Below, piece after piece: positions 32,792 through 45,384 of a stretch of DNA of 64,000 bases. Both the position numbers and the translations under genes were made by a program. How positions within the stretch are numbered: position 1 is the stretch's first letter; every line of letters begins with the position of its first letter. This stretch comes from Paraspadella gotoi (lineage: Eukaryota; Chaetognatha): NCBI GenBank assembly GCA_051294375.1, contig CM119265.1, positions 25,255,132 through 25,319,131 on the forward strand. Direction: 5' to 3'. Under the pieces are notes generated by a model. The model was not told where the DNA came from. It did no database searches and was given only the letters and a program-made list of their open reading frames with translations.

Positions 32792-34142
32792 AAAATTATC
32801 CATAGTCAGCGCTTAACTGAAGAAGGAAAAAAGATGGAAAATCAGTTCATCTTCTCAGCAAAAAAAAAGAGAAAATTATATATATAAAAAAAAAGATATA
32901 TAAATATTTTTTTTCTTTTCAAACGCAGAGGGATTTCTTTTTTCTCACGTTTTCTGAATTTATAATTTTATAATCTTTTTTATTTCCCTCTTTTTTATTT
33001 TAGTTTCCTATTTTTTTATGTCTTTTGTTATTTTTTATCCTTTTCTTCGGTTTCCTCCTCGCGAGAGATTAACCGTGTAGAAGATGATGGCGTAAATATG
33101 CTAATACTAATACGATGGGTGAATTATCGTTGATAAAATATATATTATACGAAACGGTAAAATTTTAAAATTAATATAAGTATAAAAAGTTTAAATATTT
33201 TACATATATTTTCGGACGAGTTTAAAATTGAGCGAGAGAAAAGTAAACGGGCTATAAATGTTTTGAGTCCGTATTCGCGATCGTATCTAATATGGGCTCC
33301 AACCAGACAACTCCGGGATCCATTCATGCGTACTTGAACGGGATTCGAAGGGTATTGAAACCGATGCGCGCATGTGGCTCTCTATTGTGCGGCCGATGCG
33401 TCGGCTGTGCGTAACTTTGGCTAACGGTTCATAATAAGGAGACGACGCAATCCCAAAAAATCAAAAGTATGTAGTGAAACACCATCGCCATGTTTTTTTT
33501 TTTTTTTAAACAATATTGTATCATTAAAAGCTTCACGTTATGAAATTAGTTCATTCAGAGTAAAAACTCCATGCAACAACAAACAATTGGCAAGCTCACG
33601 ATCCCTCTCCACATCCATTCCTACAAACTGTCAACACCAGTCAGAACCTTGGCTGCCTCATCACAACCGACGGCGCTAAGACCCGTTTTCTCGTTATTAG
33701 TTTTTAAACTCGGTTCAACGTTGACAAAATGACTCCCGTCGACCGTAAATTTTGCTCAGAGGCGACGGAAGAAAATTATTATTATTTTTTTTTAATATCT
33801 ATGTTCGCTCGGTTATTCCGCTGAATTAAAAACTCATTTATGCACCGGAACGAGAAAAAACATTCGTCTATGAAAAAAGGAAGTTATTTAACATAGAAAT
33901 TATTTTAATTAATTCAAACAGTCCTTTAATTCTTTGCGAGAGCGTCTCTAAATTACTTTATTTGGTTTAGAAATATTGATCTATAAATTTCAAGAGGAGA
34001 AATAAGATCTGCGTTGAAAAAAGATTTTCTAAATTCTCTCCATTACCTATCTATCTTAAGATGCTTTTTTTTAAGTAAGAGTAATAAATTAATTTTTATT
34101 AAATTGATGAAATACAAATGGGAAAAAAAATAGATTGACGTA

Positions 34143-34300
34143 CGTGGACGAGGTTTTAATTTGGAAGGATTTGCTGGTTTCGGCTAAAATTCACACGATG
34201 GGGATTTTCTGAGTAAATGAGGGTTTGAAAGAAGAAGGCGATAAACAATAGCGCAAATATCAGACCGACAAATAGTCTGCTTGAGCAATCTCATTTCCAA
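34143..34300 (-). pseudogene. Damaged second copy of GT31 exon 1
   Basis: Aligns to 28575-28716 but carries several one-base indels that break the signal-anchor frame; the donor TACGTGG is also altered. No intact exon 2 accompanies it, since the duplicated unit stops just short of exon 2. Confidence 0.75.
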
Positions 34301-34942
34301 ACGAAGTTTTTAAGGTTTAGCGCGTATAAATAAACACCACGCTGGTGCAGGACAGTTTTTGTTATCGAGTGTGAGGAGAGAGAGAGAGAGAGAAGAGAGA
34401 GGAGAAGAGAGAGAGAGAGGACGAGATGGAGAATTGGTAAGAGTAAGAGAGGGCAAAAACAGGTCCAATTGGCAGTTCAAAATAGAGGACAATCAAAATT
34501 GCGTTTTTTCCGACCCATGAAGGGGTTTTCGCTCTTCTTATCTCTCTCTTTCCTCTCTCTCTCTCGTCCACTCTCACACACACGTTTTTTCCTTGGATTT
34601 TCCATCAATTTTTCCTTTTTTTTTCTCCCTTAAGTGTGAAGAAAATGATAGCCAGAAGCCTCTCTACCCTCAGCCGTCTTTATCCCTAAGCATACGGGGG
34701 GTGAATCGATGGCTCATCTCTTCCTTACCGAATGCATCCATTTTTCGTCCCAGGAAATTTGTCTCGACTACGAAAACTTGTTTCGACCCTCCCCTTAGTC
34801 CCCATTCTCAAACAAGGGCCCGCCCCCTTCCACTCTCCACAAAGAGCCACCTTCGCCCTCAATGGTGTCGTCAACCCTGCGCTTACCGGCTGCTTTTCGG
34901 TACTCGTACTCAACTGTTTTTCCGAGAATCAACGCACCTATG

Positions 34943-35005
34943 GACGCCGGAGGTAGCTCGGAGCTCTACCGACGAAAGGACTCGGGTTCGCGACAGCTGA
35001 TCGCA
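34943..35005 (+). mobile_element. SINE head family 2, copy in unit B
   Basis: Retains CGCCGGAGGTAGCTCGG and CGGGTTCGCGAC with small indels relative to 29325-29390. Confidence 0.5.
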
Positions 35006-35637
35006 CAATGTACGCGCGATGGGCCAGAAGACTACAGACCCAATCCGTAAGTCTTGTGAAGCGAACGGACGACGAACCTTATCGAGGTTTCCATCAATGC
35101 GACTTAACAGAGACTTACTAACCCTACCCTTGACCGCTACCCTTCCCTACCCCCTCCTCATTTCTCTCCTTCTCTCTTAACTCCATTTCCGAAATTTTCC
35201 TCGCCAATAATTGTTTTCCCTCTCTCTTTCCTTTCTTTTCTCAAATCTTAAGATTTTTTTTTCCAAAAGGAACAAGAGTTTTGTAAGTTTTAAATTATGA
35301 AATGATAGAAACTTATGATTATTTTTTTTAATAAATGCAAGCACTTGGTTCCTGACTTTGGAAAAGCTATGGAGGGTTAACGTCCCTTCGCTTCTTATGA
35401 GATTTCAAGGCAAGACTCCCGACCCAATCTCGTTTAGAAAAACTCCCAGAGTTTAGTTTAGTTTAGTAACCTCCCAGAGAACTCACTAGCTTCCCTATGC
35501 AATGAAGTTAGCTAATATTTTTTCAACGCCTATCAAATTATCAGGGGCAAGAGAAGGGGTAGTTCGAAATATCACCAGCATCTTGCATCAATCACTTGTC
35601 ATTCCAAAGGGCTACCTTCCCTGCTTCCTCCGCGGGC

Positions 35638-35840
35638 GCGGCGAGGGACCCTCTCGGTATCGTTCCGGCGTTCCATCCGGGCCAGAGATCGCGGACGAGA
35701 TTGAGTCTGCTCCGGGAGAAGTCCAAAGGAGGCAGAGATACGCAGAGGAATAGGAGGAGCGAGGCTGGAAGCGGCTTTTTGGGGAGGGTGGAAGTCGCCT
35801 CCAGTGGAAGAATAAACCGGGTGGGCGAGATCATGATGTA
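35638..35840 (-). pseudogene. Frameshifted copy of the 29997-30208 signal-anchor exon
   Basis: Same order of sequence, but the frame holding SLLLFLCVSL is broken on both sides by indels. Confidence 0.6.
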
Positions 35841-37596
35841 AGAGAGGTGGGAAATATTTGGGGATGGTAAGATGGCGGCGGCGATCGGGAGCGTGCGTCA
35901 GTGACGACGACGCCGCTGACGCAGCACGAAAAGATCGCAAAAACGCTCGATCCAAAAACGTGAGCTTAAATATTTCTAATCGTAGTTCACAGCGGGCTTC
36001 ACTCGTTGTTTGCTCTGTTCACGAACCAGCATAGAGATATATAAGGCCGATTGCGCGGGGAAAAAAATAGAATCGGCCTGTAAATCACGTAAGTTAAAAA
36101 CGTCGCCCAAAAAACCGTTCGCTCACGTTTTTTTCTTCTAGGAAAAAAAAAAAAATTTCAGGCGTTGGAATTCGTAACGGAAAAATGGCTGGCCGCTCTC
36201 TCAGGGGAACTAGAATAACGCGCGCCTGGCCGCTAATTCGCGTCGTGGGTTCGACGCGCTGATTCTGGGATTAGCTGTCGTCGTTGTCGTCGAGTTGAGC
36301 TTTCGTGCTCGTTTTCTGCGTTTTATTTTTTCACGCGGTTTTGTTTTTTTTTTTTTTTCACGTCTCTTCGTAATGTTTTTGTCTCGACTGGTCGAGGAGC
36401 GAAAGAAGTCACACAAACAACGGCGGTCGATGAAGCGATGAGAAATCAGCGGACGAGTGAGATATCAGCAGTCGGTTGGGGGGGGGCTGGAAAATAAGGA
36501 AGGCGCGAAGACTATTTCCTCGTTCTTTGTTTTGTCAGCAGATGGTCTGCTGACAAGGAATTCACGAATGATAAATGTTCCTTCGTTTTTTGGAACCTAA
36601 AGTAAGTTTTTTCAACGGGCGAGTCGATCGTTCTTGGTCCGAATGCAGTTGATGGAAAGCAGGGCGTGGAGATGAACGAGGTCACGTGGACATGACCGCG
36701 TCGTCGTCGGTCCGTCAGATTGGGAACATCCGGGAGAAGAGGAAGTAGGAATGAGGAACGACGATTTCTTGAAATTTTTTTTTAATTTCGGGTTTGAATT
36801 CACAATTTTGTTTTCATTTTAACGTTTCAAGATTCAGTTGCCGGCCTTTTTTTTCGTTTGAAGTTCAAATCGGTTTTGCTGAAAATTTAAAAAAAATCTA
36901 CATTAAATGTCAAAAAAAAATTAACGTAATGCTATCACGATAAAACTTATGTTTCTATATATCTTGAATGTTGAAAATCATTGTCGGGTGGAGATAAACT
37001 TTATGCAAAAAAATTCGTACGAAGCGAAGACGACAGAACTCAGATAGCGCGATGTGTGTCTGAACGAATGAAACGGGAAACAAATGATATGAATGAGAGA
37101 GAGAGGTGACAGAGAGAGAGAGAGAGAGAGAGAGAGATAATAGTTAATACTTTACATGATAAAACAAAATGCACAGAAACAAAGAACTTAACTAAATAAT
37201 TAAAAAAAGTTTGTTTAGGTAAAGATGTAAAAAAATTCCTGGGGAAAATCTAATGAATGGTTAAAAATCTACTTTAAGCAATTCGTAGACTGGACAACGA
37301 AATTTATTTGAAAAAGAAAGTACATATACAAAATAAAATCGGTGACAAAGAAATTGTGAGAATTGGGATACGTAAAGAAAAGTCGACATGGGGAAGTGAA
37401 AGCACCGAAGGGGAGGAGGAAGAGGAGGAGGAGGACAAACAGAGAACAGACAGAGGGAAGAGACGGGGGAATTTCTTGGAAATTCGCGGTGGCCTTGAAC
37501 TCCAAATTCCTGAGAGAATCGCGAAGAAAAATACTACTAAAATCGAAAATGGAGCGGGAAAAAAAGGTTGAGAAGAAAAAAGAAATAGAATGATGT

Positions 37597-37624
37597 GACA
37601 GAGAAAGAGAGAGAGAGAGAGAGA

Positions 37625-37662
<38 letters not shown>

Positions 37663-37680
37663 CAGAGAGAGAGAGAAATC
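37597..37680. repeat. (GA)n-type microsatellite in unit B
   Basis: GAGAGA tract with single-base interruptions; the matching place in unit A (31878-31970) has a less regular GA tract. Confidence 0.9.
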
Positions 37681-38289
37681 AACTTTTGCTTTTCATTTGT
37701 ACGCGTTTGTCATGAATAAAGTATCGGCTGTTGTTAACAAAAGAAAAAGATATTGTTATACAATCTTAATTGGTACGATATCCAAGTTTCGCTTCTTCTG
37801 TATCTTATTAATTTCCAACAAGTATTGATCATTTGTTGGAAATACCAACGTAGGGTTTATGATTATTTTTTTATCTCACTCTTACTTTGCGGATTTTGTA
37901 GAGGCAAGCGATGAAATTTTCGAAGCACAGTCAGGTAAACAGGACTCAAGGAAACAAGGTTTAAAACATAATACGTAATTGCATTCTTTGGGATTAAAAA
38001 AACTTTAACAGATACGAATAATTGGTGTCTTTTCTCATTTCTGATGAGGCTCGACCCAACTCCACTCCCAATATCGAAAAAATTTACGTAATTGCGAGTG
38101 GAGCATTGGTCAAAGTTAAAGAAAAGAAAAGCAAAACAACAATTTTGAAATGTTTAAATTTTTTATTCTTAAAAAAACCGACTCGAGTTTTTTGAACGAA
38201 CTTTGTAGTTGTAACAAAAGAAAAAGCGGAAATAAAGAATAACAAAGATTTTTCTCTCTGCCTGTCGAATCCTGTCTGTCATCATCATC

Positions 38290-38484
38290 ATCGTCTCTCT
38301 CTCTCTCTCGCTCCTCTCTCTCTCCTCTCTCTCTCTCTTCTCTCGTCCCTCGTATCCTTCTTCTTCTCTCTCTCGTCTTCCTCCTCTCTTTTCTTTTTCC
38401 TCCCTTTGTTCTCGTTCCTCTTTTTATTCGCTAAAGAGAATTATGTCATCAGCGGAGAGAGAAGAGAGAGAAGATGAGAGAGAG

Positions 38485-38516
<32 letters not shown>

Positions 38517-38535
38517 CGAGAGAGAGAGCAGAGAG
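38290..38535. repeat. CT-rich then GA-rich inverted microsatellite
   Basis: CTCTCT-type tract (38295-38400) followed after about 60 bases by a GAGAGA tract (38455-38535), able to form a long hairpin. It corresponds to the N gap in unit A. Confidence 0.85.
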
Positions 38536-38934
38536 AAAAGTTATCATAGTCAGCGTCTTAACTGAAGAAGAAAAAGATGAAAATCAGTTCAATCTTCTCA
38601 GCAAAAAAAAAGAGAAAAATTATATATATAAAAAAGAATATTAAATATTTTTTTTCTTTTCAAAACGCAAAGGAGTGGGGAAATTTTCTTTTTTCTCACG
38701 TTTCTGAATTATACATTTATAATCTTTTTTATTTCCCTCTTTTTTTATTTTAGTTCCTTTTTTTTTATGTCTTTTGTTATTTTTATCCTTCTTTCGGTTC
38801 CTCCTCTCAAGAACGTTTAACTTCGAATTTCAAAACAATGCGCTCCTTTTGGACGAAAGAAGCGAGGGGGGGGGGGGGGCTGGAGGGGGAAGGCGGAAGT
38901 GGGGCGGAAAGCGACGGGATGAAATCTTGGTTTG

Positions 38935-38959
38935 NNNNNNNNNNNNNNNNNNNNNNNNN
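38935..38959. other. Assembly gap (25 N)
   Basis: Run of N shortly after the end of duplication unit B; a G-run precedes it. Confidence 0.99.
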
Positions 38960-39269
38960 TTTTAAAATATAAGTCGTAGTTTATGTTTTCTTCTAATTTT
39001 AAGTTAATCGTAAAAATGGTTGTTTAAATAAAGAAATAAAGTTTCAGCCTCATGTAAAAAAAAAAAAAACAAACAAAAAAACTAACGAAATATATTATAA
39101 AAAACTGTTACACAAAATGCACAAAAGGGTTAACAACGGTTATTCCTCCCGCTATTTTGAGACCACCGCGGCGGAGTCATGAGCCCAGCGGATGAGACCA
39201 CCCAACGCGATTCCGAAAAGACCAGTGGAAAAATTCGTTACGAGCAAAAATAGAATTAAATCAAGATTA

Positions 39270-39400
39270 TGACAAGGTGTGACAAGGGGTGACAAGGTGT
39301 GACACGGAAAAAGCGAGACTTTGTCCCAAAATTCTTTTAAAATTTAATAGCGGAGACGGACAGACGGACAGACGGACAGACGGACAGACGGACAGAGGCT
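39270..39400. repeat. Two adjacent short tandem arrays
   Basis: GACAAGGTGT units of 10-11 bases (39272-39304), then GACGGACA units of 8 bases (39355-39396). Confidence 0.9.
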
Positions 39401-39844
39401 AATTTTTTGGGTGATTTCTTTTTAACTACATGTACATATACTCATTTCATTGGTTAAGTTATACTTATTTTTACATTATTATATACTTGTATATATATAT
39501 ATATATATATCATCGGACGAGCCAGCCAGTCCAACCGCCAGTCCAACAACTCGGTAAAGACAACAGGAAAGAACCTAGACAAAAAAAAGCATAAAAAAAT
39601 CCATTATTTTAAACAACAACGCAAATAAAAAAGACTACGTATACCGGGATTAAAAGAGAACAGGAAATCCACCCTCAAAAATATTTTCAAAGTCAAACTA
39701 AAAAGTTTTACTGTGAACTGCATTTGTTTTCTCAAACGGAGTGAGTGGCGACCCAAAGTATTTTTCCTTTTTTTGGGGGCTTAAACAAACTAAAAGCAAT
39801 ACTAAAATAAAAATAAAAGTCGCTACGGTTCTGGCCTTTTGTCA

Positions 39845-40165
39845 GTCGACGCCGGGCGACGCCGCTCGACACCCCCCCCCCGGCTTAGCGCTAGTCGATG
39901 CTAACAACGCCGGTCGACTTAGTTTGGCTCTGGTCGACGCCCAAAAAAAAAAGCCAGTTGACTTGGTTTAGAGTCGGTAGACCCTCATCGCTGTCAATCA
40001 AAACTGGTCGACACCTATGACGCTGTTCAACTTTATTTGGCGCCTGTGAATGCCAACGACGTATGTCAACTTGGCTCACAGCCCGTCGACGTCGTTTGAT
40101 ACCGGTTGACGCCAATGAAGCCGCTCGACTTGGTTCGGCGCCGATTTGTCGAGTCGTGACGTTGG
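39845..40165. repeat. Decayed satellite with GTCGAC-based units of about 35 bases
   Basis: GGTCGACGCC and GGTCGACTTGGTT alternate through the stretch with decay (for example GTTCAACTTTATTTGGCGCC). GC content is well above the flanks. No reading frame stays open. Confidence 0.65.
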
Positions 40166-40229
40166 CCGAACAAAAGACCTCAAATCAAACCCTGATTGAT
40201 TTTTTCCTTAAATAGTAGCGGAGGACCAA

Positions 40230-40377
40230 AGTTGGAAGAGAAGGAAGGAAGGGAGGAAGGGAGGAAAGAAAGGAAGGAAAGGAAGGAAAGGAAGGAAAGG
40301 AAGGAAAGGAAGGAAGGATGAAAGGAAGGAAAGAAGTAAGAAAGGAAGAGAAAGAAAGAAGGAAAAGAAGAAAGAAA

Positions 40378-40409
<32 letters not shown>

Positions 40410-40503
40410 TAAAAGAGAAGAGAAGGAAGGCAAGAAGCGAAGGAAGGAAGAAAGGAGAAGGAAGGATAGGAAGGAAGGAAGAAAGGAAGGAAGGAAAGGA
40501 AGG
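40230..40503. repeat. (GGAA)n / (GAAA)n array
   Basis: Imperfect AAGG and GAAA tetranucleotide repeats. Confidence 0.95.
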
Positions 40504-40614
40504 CGTTCTGAATAGATTTTTCCTCTTCCTGCTTCCCTCTCATCCAATCTACAACCGAATTGAATTTTTATTGTGTTTGTCATTGTATTTGTCTGTGTCG
40601 CTGTTAATTTTATT

Positions 40615-40795
40615 GACATTCATATTCGTCGTCGTCATCATCGTCTACGTCGTCATCGTCATTTTCGTCATCATCATCGTCATCTATATCGTCATCATCG
40701 TTATTATCATAATAGCCTTCATCGTCTTTGATGCAATCGTCATCGTTGTCATCGTCATCATCATCGTCTTCATCATCATCGTCATCGTCCCAGGG
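40615..40795. repeat. (CGTCAT)n-type trinucleotide array
   Basis: CATCGTCGTCATC repeats; encodes an Asp run on the minus strand, with no sign of a flanking gene. Confidence 0.85.
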
Positions 40796-40916
40796 CGGTC
40801 GTGAGAGGGAGTCGTAATTAGTCGGTGGAGCCAAGAAGACCCGCGAGTGATTCGATTCACCCGAAGGAAGAAAAACTCGGGTTGATTCGATTTTCACGCT
40901 GAGTTGCGTGTGATTT

Positions 40917-41032
<116 letters not shown>

Positions 41033-41074
41033 GATCGACGTGAACTGTCGATTTTTCGACTTTATTAGCGTAGG

Positions 41075-41325
41075 ACAAAAAAAAAGAAGATGTTTCAAAG
41101 GATCAAAAAGACAAAAGACAAGAAGTTTAAACAACCAAAAGTTTTAACGACAAAAGGAAAAAGGACAAAAAGACAAAAAGGGCAAAAGATGAAAAGATAA
41201 AAAGTCCAAAAGAAGTAACGACTCAACGACAAAAAGACTAAAAGACAAAAAAAAGTGGAAAAAAGACAAAAGACAAAAAGAAAAAAAAAGGTTAAAAGAC
41301 AAAAGCGCTAAAAGACGAAATGACC
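41075..41325. repeat. GACAAAAAG minisatellite
   Basis: Degenerate tandem AAAAGACAAAAAGG words of 8-10 bases. Confidence 0.85.
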
Positions 41326-41560
41326 ACGAGGCTTCGTACCATCGGCGCATTCACTCGAATGACTCGCAATAAATCGTTGGTGACCGACGGATCCCAAGAA
41401 GGTAATTTGGTGAACATCCATCTGATCGTTCTCGTTCCAGACCGTTGGTTCCTTGGTCGCAACGATACCATCTGGTCGCATTGAGTTCTTGACCAATGTT
41501 CATGGTCAACGCAAGGTCGGCGCAAGGAGGTGGCTTTGCATCATTCAGGTTGCATTTGAT
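41297..41560 (-). pseudogene. Coding-like segment, unidentified, frame-disrupted
   Basis: Balanced base composition, unlike the surrounding simple repeats. One minus frame is protein-like at first (VEIKCNLNDAKPPPC, ADLALTMNIGQELN) and another later (SMRPDGIVATKEPTVW, NENDQMDVHQITFLGSVG), suggesting a frameshift near 41490. It is bounded by simple repeats on both sides. I do not recognise the protein; it could be a decayed retrocopy or chance. Confidence 0.25.
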
Positions 41561-41571
41561 TTCCACCAAAG

Positions 41572-41632
41572 CATATACTAACAACATATAGCATATACTA
41601 ATAACATATAGCATATACTAATAACATTTCGG
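41572..41632. repeat. 20-base tandem repeat (GCATATACTAATAACATATA)
   Basis: Three tandem units of GCATATACTAATAACATATA. Confidence 0.9.
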
Positions 41633-41929
41633 AGGTAAGCATTGATCATTAGCAGCTCACTATCGACGATTATTACGGTGAGAGCAATCCACGACCAGTG
41701 GTCGTCGCTGATAGAAGAAAAATTCCAGAACAATGAATCGCTTCTGTTTCTCCCGAAAAAATCAAATGGCAAAATTCCGTCCCAAAGCCTTGCAATCGGA
41801 TGGCAAATGTACGCAGCAACCTATTTTCTTACCACTTAATGAGACCGATTCGACTCATCTGACGGAATTGCTTCGTCTCTTTTCGGATCTTTGATTTTCC
41901 CATTTCCTTTGTCACAATCTCCACTCTGA

Positions 41930-42170
41930 TCGCAAACGCGACTCTTGGCAAGAGTCTTGCCACTCTGGCCAGTCTTAGTTCACTCCCTTCACTTTCCTCG
42001 CTCTAGCCACTCCTGTCTCACACTCTAATCTTGCCAGTCTTGCCACAAACGCCACTCTGGCCACGATCGCCATTCTTATCACTTTCGCCAGAACCTCTCT
42101 CTTTGCCACTATTGCCACTCCTGCCACAATCGCCAGTTCCGATCACGACCGTCCGTCTCCATGTTTAAAT
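41930..42170. repeat. Decayed CTTGCCACT array
   Basis: Degenerate units of about 15 bases around TTGCCACTC / TCGCCA. Confidence 0.6.
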
Positions 42171-42383
42171 CCAGACCTCCTTTCCCCTCCAAACCTTTAC
42201 CGTCCGGCAACGGTCACGCCCATCGAGAATCTTCCGGCGCCTGACGGTCAAATGGGGAACAATCGTCCGGCTGAGGTTCTGGTCGTTGTCGTTGTTATTC
42301 TTTATGCGACGAGTGGACACAAAAAATGACGAAAATGAAATGAAATGAATCGATTTAATGAATCGAATTGATGAATTTTTACT

Positions 42384-42730
42384 GCCTTATTTTCCCAGAA
42401 CGCCCCATTTTTTAGGCTGTAATTCGGAATTAGGTTAAAAATTAAAAATTAAAAATTAAAAATTAAAAATTAAAAATATAGGTTTTAGGTTAGGTTTTAG
42501 GATTAGGTTAATGATTAATGTTAAAGACTTAGTTTGTCATTAGGGTTAGGGATTTAAATTAGGCATTAATATTTAAGGTTAAAAATTAAGGATAAGGATT
42601 TCGGATTAAATTAAGGTTAGAGATAAGGGTTAGGGAATAGTTTATAAGTTTAAAAAATATTAAAGCTAAAAATAAATTTGGGAAAAACTGAATAGAAAAG
42701 GGGGCACTCTCGGAAAAGAGTGCCCCATTG
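42384..42730. mobile_element. Short TIR element with telomere-like decayed interior (copy 3, longest)
   Basis: Left end GCCTTATTTTCCCAGAACG then CCCCATTT; right end AAAGGGGGCACTCTCGG then AAAAGAG, its imperfect reverse complement. The right end is extended by a hairpin (GGGGCACTCT ... AGAGTGCCCC). The interior holds seven-base ATTAAAA repeats and GGTTAGGGATT-like words. Confidence 0.6.
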
Positions 42731-43031
42731 GTCAAAATGATTAAGTCAAGCCCGGTCTTCACCGCTCAACGCTCAGTCACCATAGCGACCGTTTTAAAGT
42801 CTTGAGTGAATCTCGCGGGTCTCGTCACGGTGACCGCGCGGTAGCCATGGTTATCCCGAGATTATCGCGAAAATCATTTCTCATTCAGATATGTCTGAAA
42901 GAAAGTATGATTCTTACGAATCGCTCGTATATCTCAAAAGGAACAGAGTTAGATGTAAAAAAAAATGTTTTAGAAATAAAAAAATTATGATTAATTTATC
43001 TTTAGTAAAACACTAGTTATTGGATATTTCT

Positions 43032-43033
<2 letters not shown>

Positions 43034-43128
<95 letters not shown>
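43034..43128. repeat. (AAT)n microsatellite
   Basis: About 31 perfect AAT units. Confidence 0.98.
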
Positions 43129-43130
<2 letters not shown>

Positions 43131-43139
43131 ATTTTTAAA

Positions 43140-43699
43140 TATTTCCAATTGTAAAAATGTATATTAGAGTGGAGCACTGGGGAATATAAATTTTATTTGA
43201 GTGAACAAACAAGGATATTTAGACGTGAGATAGTATGATTAAGGAGAATAAAAAATATTTTGCTTATATTGTTATTTAGGCAGAAAGATACAATACAGGG
43301 CAATTAGGCTGTTAGATATAAATAAATTGTATTTCAAATCAGTTATAAATGAAACTATTATTTTTAACCAAAAAAAAAAAAGAAAAAGATTTTACACCGT
43401 CGCTCGGCGCGCGGATCGAAATGTAAACAAATATCAAAAACTCTGAAAGAATTTAGTTAATCTTCTTTTCTTTTCCGGATTTATGAGCGAGCGCACAGTG
43501 ATCGAAAAGAAAAGATTTAAAACGACCAAAAAGCGGAGTGCAGAAATCACTGTGCCGAAAGATTTAGGGTTTTTTGGCGCGAGAAAAATCTAATCAAAGT
43601 TGCGAAAGAAGACTGCTGATTGAAAGAGAAAAAAAAAAAAAATCAGCGTCTGAAAAGAAGAAAGAATTTCGATTATCTTATCGACTCTCTTGACCGCGA

Positions 43700-43733
<34 letters not shown>

Positions 43734-44210
43734 CGAAGAGAGAGAGAGAGAGAGAGACGCTCCTTTTTATGAGGATGGTCAGTCCGGAATTTTCGTCTAG
43801 AGGATTTTTTTTATGAGATGAGATGTTCGGGCGGTCGGTCTTTCAACCGAAATTTCGACGGTTGAAAGAGAAGGTGAATCTTTAAGCAGCGTCGCAATCA
43901 AGGTGAGTGTAGGAAAGGGTAATCGCCACATAGCATCAAATTAAACCAAGTAAAAATATACATTAATGATAATTATGGTAACGATAATCATGATAAATAT
44001 GACGTATCGCATCGCGTGGCAAGTTTTGAAATTAAAACGAAATAATTTTATAGCGTTAACTTCCGTCACACGAATTCTTAAATTCGAAAATTTTATGAAT
44101 TCATCATCGATCATTGAAGTCAGAGGACTAACATGTTTTTATTTCCTTCAAAATCTCATGCCACTTCGTAACTTATCGCGAAAATGCGTTCTTAGACTTA
44201 AAACGAAGAT
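43140..44210. other. No gene seen
   Basis: AT-rich sequence with a GA tract (43705-43757) and GCGC words near 43400. Confidence 0.5.
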
Positions 44211-44213
44211 AGA

Positions 44214-44214
<1 letters not shown>

Positions 44215-44297
<83 letters not shown>
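44215..44297. repeat. (GA)n microsatellite
   Basis: About 41 GA units. Confidence 0.98.
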
Positions 44298-44300
<3 letters not shown>

Positions 44301-45190
44301 CGTATCTAAAAAGATCTAAAAGTAGAAAGGACGGTAAGCAATTCAGGATTAAGGATTCAACTGCTGTGAGGAGAAAGAGAAAAAGAAGAGTGGTTGTGTC
44401 GTTGCTTTTGTTGTGATTGTCGTTTTCGCGGAGATCTTGACAAAAGGGAGAAAAAAAAAACCTGCCCCTGCGCAGACCAATTTCAGGTTCGTGTGCGACA
44501 GATCTCGAGTTCGTGGCGATAGTGTGACGACTTCTCTCTTGATTTATTGATTGGATAAAACCTGAGCGGTTTTTTAGTATTACTCAGAAATGTTATTCGT
44601 TATCAGTTTATTTATTTTATTTTTTTTTTGAATGATTACAAATTGTCGATGAGTAATGCGAAAAAAAATAGAATAAATATCACAAGGGACGAAAGTGGAT
44701 GCGCCGTCTATCTTTAAACTGGAGAAGAAGACAAGTAATAAATTTAATCTATCAATTGAGATTTAAGTATGACTCTTTCCCACAATATTTTATTATCTTC
44801 GAATTTATATCATGATCGAAGGATTAATCTTTGCGCCTTGTCAGGAACTAAAATAGCTTTCTGTCACAAAAGCAAAAGAAAGAGTTTTGACGTCGATTCC
44901 CAACGGCCCGCAGGTTTTTTCCTTCGCAATATATGTTTGTTTTTTGATAACTGTTGTCGACATTTCACTCAATTTCATTCAAAAGCCACGATTTCGTTTC
45001 GTTAAAAATAAAACCCAACGAACAGGTTGATTGAATTTGAATGAGAAAAGACATAAAAATAACCCGTGTAAAGTAAACGACCTTTAAATGTTGGAATCAC
45101 AAAACTCTCTCACCCTAAAACCATCGGATGAGTCCTTAAAACTCACACTTGTGAAGGAAAGGACGGGCGGACGTGAGTAACGGTCTTAGG

Positions 45191-45193
<3 letters not shown>
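44298..45193. other. No gene seen
   Basis: Unremarkable AT-rich sequence; short frames here have no splice context. Confidence 0.5.
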
Positions 45194-45269
<76 letters not shown>

Positions 45270-45316
45270 AACAAAAGGCGTCGATCACGATATTTCGAAA
45301 TGAGTTTGAAGGGGCG

Positions 45317-45374
<58 letters not shown>

Positions 45375-45384
45375 AAGAGGAAGA

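Larger units (their letters stand above)
27531..33062. repeat. Tandem duplication, unit A (about 5.5 kb)
   Basis: The whole segment, from just upstream of exon 2 through exon 1 and beyond, recurs in order and orientation at 33073-38812. Anchors: 27541 with 33073; exon 1 with 34143-34300; SINE head 29325 with 34943; signal-anchor exon 29997 with 35638; 31680 with 37385; 32792 with 38537. Unit A keeps intact reading frames and contains one N gap. Confidence 0.95.
33073..38812. repeat. Tandem duplication, unit B (indel-rich copy)
   Basis: Direct repeat of 27531-33062. It differs by very frequent one-base insertions and deletions spread evenly through coding, intronic and repeat sequence alike, with relatively few clustered substitutions. 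All reading frames intact in unit A are broken here. The pattern resembles unpolished single-molecule sequence used to bridge a gap. Confidence 0.95.

Noticed and set aside
42430-42620. Interstitial telomere
   Set aside because: TTAGGG-like words are too degenerate and irregular and lie between inverted ends, so it was treated as the interior of a TIR element.
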